Below are positions 1-5,456 of a DNA stretch of 8,335 nucleotides, in pieces. A program made the position numbers and the translations under genes. Each line of letters begins with the position of its first letter. Positions within the stretch are counted from its first letter, which is position 1. Below the pieces are notes generated by a model. That model saw only the letters and a program-made list of their open reading frames with translations. It was not told the origin of the DNA and ran no database searches. This stretch comes from Betaproteobacteria bacterium (lineage in GTDB: Bacteria; Pseudomonadota; Gammaproteobacteria; Burkholderiales; SG8-39): positions 1-8,335 of the forward strand of contig JAOUFA010000154.1 of assembly GCA_029858545.1 (NCBI GenBank). Direction: 5' to 3'.

Positions 1-107
1 GAAGTTAGTGCGGTTATTTGTCAGCGGTTCGCTTGCTGCATTGATTTTTTCGCTGGGGCAAGATAGGTTCGCACACCGCTTCAGACCCAATCCGGAGAAC
101 CCGAGTC
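1..107. other. Leader region before the operon, no complete gene
   Basis: This stretch precedes the first gene and contains no full coding region. I found no convincing -35/-10 pair; TTGATT at 41-46 has no good -10 partner. On the plus strand, frame 2 is open from the left edge to a TAA at 170-172 (56 codons). Its first 20 or so codons read like a secretion signal (basic start KLVRL, then a hydrophobic stretch to about position 58), but there is no start codon inside the window and most of the rest overlaps the hydratase gene. It could be the start of a decayed or frameshifted exported protein, or chance. The last bases carry the ribosome binding site of the hydratase. Confidence 0.4.
94..98 (+). 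promoter_or_regulatory. Ribosome binding site of the hydratase gene
   Basis: GGAGA lies 9 bases before the ATG at 108. A second ATG follows directly at 111, but the spacing favours the first, so the protein probably begins with two methionines. Confidence 0.6.
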
Positions 108-890
108 ATGATGACCGACGCCGATCGACGCAAGGCAGCCGAGTCCCTGCTGCAGGCCGAGAAGGACCGTAAGCCCGTCTTGCAACTCTCCAAGACCTGG
201 CCAGATATCACCATCGAGGACGCCTACGCAATCCAGAGTCTGGTGAACGAGATCAAGATTTCAAAGGGCGCCAGAGTGCGCGGCCACAAGGTCGGCCTCA
301 CTTCGAAGGCGATGCAGCAATCCTCGCAGATCGATGAGCCGGATTATGGCGTGCTGATGGACGACATGTTTTTTGAGGACGGCGCAAAGATCCCGCACGA
401 GCGCTTCTGCGTGCCGCGCGTCGAAATGGAGCTGGGCTTCGTGCTCGGCAAGCGCCTGAAGGGCCCCGGCATTGGGCTGCTGGAGGTGATGTCGGCCACC
501 GAGTGGGTGGTGCCGTGCATCGAGATCATCGACGCACGCGTGCAGAACCCGCGCAAGATATTCGATACCGTATCCGACAATGGCGCGGCGGCGGCGGTGG
601 TGCTCGGTGGCCGGCCGGTGCGACCGACGGATGTGGATTTGCGCTGGATTCCGGGGCTGATGTATCGCAACGAAGCAATCGAGGAGACGGGGGTTTCGGC
701 GGGTGTGCTGGGGCATCCGGCGATGGGCATCGCGTGGCTTGCCAACAAGGTCGGGCGCTTCGGGACGGCCCTTGAACCGGGCCATTTCACCCTGTCGGGG
801 GCCTTCGCACGCCCGGTATGGGCCGCCAAGGGCGACACGCTGCACGCCGACTTTGGACCGCTCGGCAGCATCGCGGTGCACTTCACCTGA
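108..890 (+). CDS. hpaH: 2-oxo-hept-3-ene-1,7-dioate hydratase family protein (HpaH/MhpD type)
   Basis: A 260-residue cytoplasmic protein of the fumarylacetoacetase-fold hydratases. Characterised members add water to 2-hydroxy-dienoates or 2-oxo-enoates in meta-cleavage pathways; HpaH acts on 2-oxo-hept-3-ene-1,7-dioate in homoprotocatechuate breakdown. Visible family features are GHKVGLTSKAMQ (60-70, with K61), the E-x-E pair E106/E108 and E139, which together form the expected Mg2+ site, then IFDTVSDN (151-158), VLGGRP (165-170), GVLGHPAMGIAWLANK (199-214) and KGDTLHADFG (241-250). From memory, E. coli HpaH has 267 residues, and the whole difference falls just after DAR (142-144), where this protein has about seven fewer residues before PRK. 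Its TGA overlaps the next gene's ATG by one base. No other hpa gene is present, so the family is secure but the substrate is not; it may serve a different diacid or a hydratase/decarboxylase-type step. Confidence 0.85.
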   Translation: MMTDADRRKAAESLLQAEKDRKPVLQLSKTWPDITIEDAYAIQSLVNEIKISKGARVRGHKVGLTSKAMQQSSQIDEPDYGVLMDDMFFEDGAKIPHERFCVPRVEMELGFVLGKRLKGPGIGLLEVMSATEWVVPCIEIIDARVQNPRKIFDTVSDNGAAAAVVLGGRPVRPTDVDLRWIPGLMYRNEAIEETGVSAGVLGHPAMGIAWLANKVGRFGTALEPGHFTLSGAFARPVWAAKGDTLHADFGPLGSIAVHFT

Positions 891-2035
891 TGCGGGGCGA
901 GGAGGGGACGGCAGCGAGCTCGCCCCGGTCCAAGACACCGCGTCCACCGTATCGCGCCGACCAAGTCGGCAGCCTGCTGCGTCCACCGGAGCTGAAGGAG
1001 GCGCGCGCGAAGGCCGAACGCGGCGAGCTGCCCGCGCAGGCGTTGCGCGCGCTAGAGGACCGGCTGATTCGCGAGGCGGTCGCGCGGCAGGAGGGAATCG
1101 GACTCGAAGTCGTGACCGACGGGGAATTCCGGCGCGGCTGGTGGAATCACGATTTTCTCGGCCGCATCGGCGGAGTCGAGATCATGGTCGACCAGAAGTC
1201 GGTCAAGTTCGTCGGATCGGACGACCCGCGCTATACACCGCAGGTGCGCGGCAAGCTGCGTCGAAACCAACCGATGATGCTCGATCACTTCCGTTATCTT
1301 CACTCGGTGGCGACGAAGACGGCGAAATTCTGCATGCCCTCGCCGTCGATTCTCTATCACCGTGGCGGGCGCGCCGCGGTGAGCCGCGAGGTGTATCCGG
1401 ACATGGAGGAATTCTGGGCCGATGCGGGCCGCGTGTATGGCGAGGAGATCCGCGATCTCGCCGCCAGCGGTTGTCGCTATATCCAGATCGACGACACGAG
1501 CTTCTCTTTCATGTGCGACGACAAGTTCCGCGCGAGTTGCCTGGCGCGCGGCGATGATCCGGACACGCTGCCGCTCACCTACGCGCGGGCGGTAAATGCC
1601 GCGATCGCCGAGCGGCCGGCGGACATGACCATCGTGATGCACACCTGCCGTGGCAACTGGAAGAGCACCTGGCTGGCGGAGGGCGGCTACGAGCCGGTTG
1701 CCGAGACGGTGTTCAACGAGACCAAGGTGGACGGCTTCTTTCTTGAATACGATAGTGACCGCGCCGGGAGTTTCGCGCCGCTGCGCTTCGTGCCGCGGGG
1801 AAAGAAGGTGGTGCTCGGGCTGGTTTCGACCAAGACCCCAGTGCTCGAGGACCGCGGGGAAATTAAGCGTCGCATCGAGGAGGCCGCGAAGTACGTGCCG
1901 CTCGAGGACCTCTGCCTTTCGCCGCAGTGCGGGTTTGCGAGCAGTCATCACGGCAACCAGTTGAGTCAGGACGATCAATGGCGCAAGCTCGAACTGGTGG
2001 TGGAGGTGGCACGCGAAGTATGGAACGGGGCCTGA
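890..2035 (+). CDS. Short MetE-like zinc protein (cobalamin-independent methionine synthase II family, COG0620)
   Basis: A 381-residue protein matching only the C-terminal catalytic barrel of MetE (full MetE is about 750 residues). It begins the domain with RADQVGSLLRPPEL and keeps the zinc ligands: H251 and C253 in MHTCRGNW, E286 in FFLEYD, and C347 in SPQCGF. Likely counterparts of the homocysteine-contacting residues are E79 (TDGEFRRGWW) and D201 (IQIDD). The folate-binding segments of MetE are not recognisable; MPSPSILY stands in that region. Family members transfer a methyl group to a thiol or, as in epoxyalkane:coenzyme M transferase, add a thiol to a substrate. The ATG at 890 is chosen because it overlaps the hydratase TGA as TGATG, implying coupled translation; no Shine-Dalgarno is visible, and an in-frame ATG at 818 lies deep in the hydratase gene. 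The operon setting argues for a catabolic substrate. Folate-independent methionine synthesis (MesD-like) is an alternative, but no MesX-like gene is here. Confidence 0.85.
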   Translation: MRGEEGTAASSPRSKTPRPPYRADQVGSLLRPPELKEARAKAERGELPAQALRALEDRLIREAVARQEGIGLEVVTDGEFRRGWWNHDFLGRIGGVEIMVDQKSVKFVGSDDPRYTPQVRGKLRRNQPMMLDHFRYLHSVATKTAKFCMPSPSILYHRGGRAAVSREVYPDMEEFWADAGRVYGEEIRDLAASGCRYIQIDDTSFSFMCDDKFRASCLARGDDPDTLPLTYARAVNAAIAERPADMTIVMHTCRGNWKSTWLAEGGYEPVAETVFNETKVDGFFLEYDSDRAGSFAPLRFVPRGKKVVLGLVSTKTPVLEDRGEIKRRIEEAAKYVPLEDLCLSPQCGFASSHHGNQLSQDDQWRKLELVVEVAREVWNGA

Positions 2036-2045
2036 GGCGCGGTCC

Positions 2046-2843
2046 ATGCTCAGAGTCGAAGGACTGACCAAGCGTTTTCCCACTCCCGATGGAGTGCTGA
2101 CTGCCATCGAGGATCTGTCGCTCCAGGTTTCGCGCGAGCAGTTCGTCGCGGTGATCGGCCCGAGCGGATGCGGGAAGTCGACACTGTTCAATATAGTGGG
2201 CGGGCTTGCCGGGGAATTCGAGGGCCGGGTGCTGATCGACGGTCATCGTGCCGATGCGAGGCAGCACGACATCGGCATGGTGTTTCAGGAGGAATCCACC
2301 TTTCCCTGGCTCACCACGATGGAGAACGTCGCGTTTCCGCTGGAGGTCGCCGGAGTGGCGAAAGCGGAGCGAATCGAGCGTGCGCGCGCGCTGCTGCGCC
2401 TGGTCGGACTGGAGGGTTTCGAGCGCCGCTATCCTGCGGAGCTCTCCGGCGGCATGCGACAGCGTACCGCGATCGCGCGCACCCTGGCTTTTGAGCCCAA
2501 GCTGCTGCTGATGGACGAGCCGTTCGGCGCGCTCGACGAACAGACCCGGCTGCTGCTGGGCGATCAGATTCTTCGCATTCACCGCGAACTCAAGCAGACC
2601 AGTCTGCTGATCACGCACAGCATCACCGAGGCGGTACAGTTGGCCGACCGTGTGGTGGTGATGACCTGGCGGCCCGGGCGTGTCAAGCGCGTGGTGGAGA
2701 TCGACCTGCCCCGGCCGCGCGATTCGGAGATCATCGCGAGTCCGGAGTTTGGCCGGTTGGTGGCGACGATCTGGAGCGACCTGCGCGAGGAAGCATCGCG
2801 CGGGATGAAGGACCTGGAGACCGGGGCGCTGCAGCGTCCCTGA
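2046..2843 (+). CDS. ABC transporter ATP-binding protein, NitT/TauT (nitrate/sulfonate/taurine) family
   Basis: A 265-residue ATPase that powers the importer encoded downstream, on the inner face of the cytoplasmic membrane. All motifs are intact: Walker A GPSGCGKST (38-46), Q-loop Q81 in VFQEE, signature LSGGMRQR (133-140), Walker B LLLMDEPF (153-160), D-loop GALD (161-164) and switch histidine H191 in LITHSITEA. The Q-loop context (TFPWLTTMENVAFPLE) and the tail after H191 (ADRVVVMTWRPGRV) are typical of the SsuB/TauB/NrtD group. The ATG lies 10 bases after the stop of the MetE-like gene, with GAGG (2034-2037) overlapping that stop and spaced 8 bases from the start. It is the only ATPase in the cluster, so it should work as a homodimer. 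The motifs do not reveal the substrate. Confidence 0.93.
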   Translation: MLRVEGLTKRFPTPDGVLTAIEDLSLQVSREQFVAVIGPSGCGKSTLFNIVGGLAGEFEGRVLIDGHRADARQHDIGMVFQEESTFPWLTTMENVAFPLEVAGVAKAERIERARALLRLVGLEGFERRYPAELSGGMRQRTAIARTLAFEPKLLLMDEPFGALDEQTRLLLGDQILRIHRELKQTSLLITHSITEAVQLADRVVVMTWRPGRVKRVVEIDLPRPRDSEIIASPEFGRLVATIWSDLREEASRGMKDLETGALQRP

Positions 2844-2915
2844 GCGCGTCGGGCGGAAAGACCGCAAGAAGCGTGGATTGTTGGTGGGGTATGCGAGGGG
2901 AGCATTGCCCCGGTT

Positions 2916-2940
2916 TGTCGGGTACATTAGGTGCCGGACA
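2916..2940. repeat. Imperfect inverted repeat, operator-like or RNA stem-loop
   Basis: The arms TGTCGGGTAC (2916-2925) and GTGCCGGACA (2931-2940) are complementary at 8 of 10 positions, plus one G-T wobble and one G-G mismatch, around the AT-rich centre ATTAG. It lies 27 bases before the binding-protein ATG. The symmetry fits a dimeric repressor site. As RNA it would make a stem with a five-base loop that could protect or process the mRNA ahead of the binding-protein gene. No regulator gene is in the window to pair with it. Confidence 0.4.
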
Positions 2941-2955
2941 GTTCATTCGACCGAT

Positions 2956-2963
2956 GGGGAGGA
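2956..2963 (+). promoter_or_regulatory. Strong ribosome binding site of the binding-protein gene
   Basis: GGGGAGGA ends 4 bases before the ATG at 2968 and fixes that start over an upstream in-frame TTG at 2878. The strength fits the need for excess binding protein over transporter. Confidence 0.7.
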
Positions 2964-2967
2964 AAGC

Positions 2968-3930
2968 ATGAATATCATGGGCAAGGGGTTGGTTTGCGCG
3001 GCACTGCTTGCTGCGGCACAGACCGCGGCGTTTGCGGAGGACCGGGTGCGCGCCGCGGTGGGGCAGCGCGGCAACTGGGATACGCTGTTCATTTCGCAGG
3101 GGATCGCGGCGGGCATATTCAAGCACGCCGGGATCGAGGTTGACATCACCTGGACGCGCGGGGGCGCCGAAACCTTGCAGGCGATCATCACCGACAGTGC
3201 CGACCTCGCCATGGCCAATGGCATGCTCGGAGTGATCGGCGCGATCTCCAAGGGTGCGCCAGTAAGAATCGTCAGTGCGCAGATGACCGGTGCCCCCGAT
3301 ATCTACTGGTATGTGAGATCGGATAGTCCGGCAAAGACAATGAAAGACATGAATGGGCTCACGATGGGCTATTCACGCCCGGGTTCGTCGACCGATCTGG
3401 TCGGACACGCGCTTGCCGAGCATTTTGGCGTAAAGCCGAAGTTCGTCTCGACGGGCGGAATTCCCGACACCCGCACGCAGGTGATGTCGCGTCAGATCGA
3501 CGCCGGCTGGGCGGCAGCACCGTTCAATTTCGAGCTTCTCAACGATGGCAAGATCCGCATTCTCGCGCGCGGCTCGGAGGTACCCGGGCTCGCCGATCAG
3601 ACCGTGCGCGTCAATGCCGCGAGCCTGAAATTCCTCAACGAAAAGCGCGACCTGGCGCGGCGTTTCATGAAGGCCTACCACGAGAGCATCGAATGGGTGT
3701 ATGCCAATCCGGAGAAGGCAAGCGCCTTCTACGCGGAATTCAACAAGGTGTCGCCGCGCATCGCCAAGCAGACGGTCGAATTCTTCCCCAAGGCCGCGGT
3801 GGCAGCGTGGCCGGTGCGCGGGCTGAAAAAGAACCTCGACGAGGCGCTTCAGCATAAGCAACTTGCGGCGCCGCTCGGCGAAGCCGAGGCGCAAAAGCTC
3901 CTCTACGATTTTGTCTATCAGCCGCAGTGA
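2968..3930 (+). CDS. ABC transporter periplasmic substrate-binding protein, NMT1/THI5-like (NitT/TauT family)
   Basis: A 320-residue exported binding protein that captures the substrate in the periplasm and delivers it to the permeases. Residues 1-23 form a signal peptide: MNIMGKG, a hydrophobic core (VCAALLAAAQTAA) and an AFA cleavage site before E24. There is no lipobox cysteine at that site, so it should be soluble. The mature part follows the family plan: a start like RAAVGQRGNWDTLF, an IAAGIFKHAGIEVDI helix-strand unit (46-60), the hinge segment DSADLAMANG (76-85) and a second lobe from GYSRPGSSTDLV (134-145). Upstream in-frame codons to 2878 lack a good ribosome site and would bury the signal peptide. 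Its GTGA overlaps the next gene. Sulfonate, taurine, nitrate, thiamine-precursor and aromatic-acid binders all share this fold, so the ligand cannot be named. Confidence 0.9.
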   Translation: MNIMGKGLVCAALLAAAQTAAFAEDRVRAAVGQRGNWDTLFISQGIAAGIFKHAGIEVDITWTRGGAETLQAIITDSADLAMANGMLGVIGAISKGAPVRIVSAQMTGAPDIYWYVRSDSPAKTMKDMNGLTMGYSRPGSSTDLVGHALAEHFGVKPKFVSTGGIPDTRTQVMSRQIDAGWAAAPFNFELLNDGKIRILARGSEVPGLADQTVRVNAASLKFLNEKRDLARRFMKAYHESIEWVYANPEKASAFYAEFNKVSPRIAKQTVEFFPKAAVAAWPVRGLKKNLDEALQHKQLAAPLGEAEAQKLLYDFVYQPQ

Positions 3931-4688
3931 GCCGCGCGGGGCGCCACCGTTTCGCGGCTGCCGCCGCGGGGCTGGCGGCGGTCGCCATGCTCGCCGGCGC
4001 AATGGAGGTGCTCGTGCGCACGGGCGGCGTCTCGGCGCTTGTCATCGCGCCGCCGGCGGCCCTTCCCGAGGCGTTCGCGAGGCTCTGGCGCGAGGGCTTC
4101 GTGCTGGAGCCTTTCGCGTTGACCCTTGCGCAGGCCTGCGCCGCGACGATGGCTGCGGCGCTGGTGGGCATCCCAGCGGGTTACTGGCTGTGGCGCTCAC
4201 CGCTGCTTGGGCGTGCCTATGAGCCGTGGATCGGCGCGGCCTTCGCCGCGCCGACGATCTTGTTGTTTCCGCTGTTTCTGGTGCTCTTCGGGCGGGGCTA
4301 CGCGACGACCGTTTTCGTCGGTTTCATCGCAGCGGTAATTCCTATCGTCCTCAAGACACGCGAGGCGTTCGCCGGCGTGCCCCGGGTACTGCTCGACGTC
4401 GGGCGCAGTTTCCATCTGTCGGAGGCGCAGATCCTGCGGCGCATCGCGTTTCGCGCGGCGGTTCCGGGAATCTTCACCGGGCTGCGCCTCGCGCTCATCT
4501 ACGCGCTGGTCAACATCATCGGCATGGAGTTCCTGATCGATTTCGGTGGATTGGGGCGCATCGTTTCGGAAATGTACTTTCGCTATGAGATTCCCGGCAT
4601 GTACGCGGCGATACTCTTGATCGTCGCAGTGAGCTGGCTGTTTCTCGCACTCCTTTCGGGGATCGAAGCATGGCTGCGTCCGCGGTGA
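3927..4688 (+). CDS. ABC transporter permease 1, NitT/TauT family
   Basis: A 253-residue inner-membrane protein forming one half of the import pore. It starts with GTG in a GTGA overlap (4 bases) with the binding-protein stop. About six hydrophobic segments are visible, near residues 10-29, 68-89, 103-121, 125-143, 183-200 and 225-245. The cytoplasmic EAA-type loop that docks on the ATPase spans roughly 155-187, with LLDVGRSFHLS, then RIAFRAAVPGIFTGLRL. Length and plan match SsuC/TauC-type permeases. It overlaps permease 2 by 19 bases. The two permeases differ clearly along their length, so the pore is expected to be a heterodimer. Confidence 0.9.
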   Translation: MSRAGRHRFAAAAAGLAAVAMLAGAMEVLVRTGGVSALVIAPPAALPEAFARLWREGFVLEPFALTLAQACAATMAAALVGIPAGYWLWRSPLLGRAYEPWIGAAFAAPTILLFPLFLVLFGRGYATTVFVGFIAAVIPIVLKTREAFAGVPRVLLDVGRSFHLSEAQILRRIAFRAAVPGIFTGLRLALIYALVNIIGMEFLIDFGGLGRIVSEMYFRYEIPGMYAAILLIVAVSWLFLALLSGIEAWLRPR

Positions 4689-5437
4689 ACGGCGCCGCGG
4701 TCCTGCGCCTGCGTGTGCTCACGCTGGTGCTGCTGCTTGGCAGCTGGGAGATCGTCGCGCGCTCGGGTTGGCTGTACGAGGATGTCGTTCCGCCGCTGTG
4801 GCGTATCGCAGTGGCATTTGCACGGCTGATCGCCGACGCACAGACCTGGCGCCATCTCGGTGTCACCGGCTGGGAGGTCGTCGCGGGTTTTTCCATCGGC
4901 TACCTTCTGGGCGCGGTGTTTGGCATGGTGGCGGGGGCGTGGCGATTCTTCGGCGATGCCGTCGCACCCTGGGTGGATGGCGTCGCCACCGCACCGAAGA
5001 TTGTCTTTCTCCCGATCGTGATGCTGCTCGCCGGCACCGGCATCGCCTCGAAGATCGCGCTTGGTGCGCTGTCGTCGTTCTTTCCGGTCGCGATCAATAC
5101 CGCGGCGGGCGTCAGGCAGTTGAATCCGGTGTATGCGCGGGTCGGGCGCAGCTTTCGTCTATCGGCATGGAACATGGCCACGCGGGTCTACCTGCCGGCG
5201 CTTCGAGAATCGTTGGTTACCAGCATGCGCCTGGGCTTCGGTCTTGCGGTGGTGGGTGTGCTGCTCTCCGAAATCAAGCTGTCGAACGCAGGACTGGGGT
5301 ACCTCGCGAACGAACACTACAGCCAGTTTCGTGTGCCCGACCTGTATGCCGTAATTCTCCTTATTTTCGTCCTCGCGGTCGGCTCCAACAGCCTGATGGG
5401 TCGTCTGCTGCGACGCCACCCGTCTCCCGAAAAATAA
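4670..5437 (+). CDS. ABC transporter permease 2, NitT/TauT family
   Basis: A 255-residue inner-membrane protein, the probable partner of permease 1. The ATG lies inside the end of permease 1 (19-base overlap) after a weak GGGGA at 4658-4662, suggesting coupled translation. Hydrophobic segments lie near residues 14-30, 68-90, 108-122, 127-146, 184-200 and 224-240. The EAA-type loop covers about 154-187 (VYARVGRSFRLS, then RVYLPALRESLVTSMRL). Both permeases share VGRSF-x-LS in this loop, as expected for two subunits touching the same ATPase dimer. It ends with TAA, 19 bases before the ThDP enzyme gene. Confidence 0.9.
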   Translation: MAASAVNGAAVLRLRVLTLVLLLGSWEIVARSGWLYEDVVPPLWRIAVAFARLIADAQTWRHLGVTGWEVVAGFSIGYLLGAVFGMVAGAWRFFGDAVAPWVDGVATAPKIVFLPIVMLLAGTGIASKIALGALSSFFPVAINTAAGVRQLNPVYARVGRSFRLSAWNMATRVYLPALRESLVTSMRLGFGLAVVGVLLSEIKLSNAGLGYLANEHYSQFRVPDLYAVILLIFVLAVGSNSLMGRLLRRHPSPEK

Positions 5438-5445
5438 CCGCACTG

Positions 5446-5450
5446 AAGGA
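5446..5450 (+). promoter_or_regulatory. Ribosome binding site of the ThDP enzyme gene
   Basis: AAGGA lies 6 bases before the ATG at 5457, inside the 19-base gap after permease 2. It supports this start and shows that the gene has its own initiation signal within the operon. Confidence 0.6.
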
Positions 5451-5456
5451 ATTCCG

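Larger units (their letters stand above)
2844..2967. other. 124-base gap between ATPase and binding-protein genes
   Basis: This is the only sizeable gap inside the operon. It holds an imperfect 25-base inverted repeat (2916-2940) and a strong ribosome binding site just before the next start. A short GCGG/CCGC stem (2853-2856 with 2862-2865) lies near the left end but has no T-run, so I do not call it a terminator. I see no convincing sigma-70 promoter and no riboswitch core; the conserved TPP-riboswitch CTGAGA is absent. Confidence 0.6.

Noticed and set aside
818..892. Upstream ATG as start of the MetE-like gene
   Set aside because: It would add 24 Arg/His-rich residues encoded inside the hydratase gene. 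The ATG at 890, overlapping the stop as TGATG, is a typical coupled start.
703..1557. 284-codon plus-strand frame across the hydratase/MetE-like junction
   Set aside because: Arg/Gly/Ser-rich product in the wrong frame for both genes, which are well supported by motifs.
1052..2191. 379-codon minus-strand open frame
   Set aside because: It lies opposite the MetE-like and ATPase genes, which have full family motifs. Its product shows no recognisable domain; long antisense frames are common in GC-rich DNA.
1863..2927. 354-codon minus-strand open frame
   Set aside because: Antisense to the ABC ATPase, whose Walker and signature motifs are intact on the plus strand. The product has low-complexity Arg/Pro/His character and no family match that I recognise.
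2878..2967. Upstream in-frame start of the binding-protein gene
   Set aside because: It would put 30 residues before a good signal peptide. The strong ribosome site at 2956-2963 serves the ATG at 2968.
2844..2967. Possible TPP riboswitch, prompted by the ThDP enzyme and NMT1/THI5-like binding protein
   Set aside because: The conserved CTGAGA core is absent, and the only strong structure is a simple inverted repeat.
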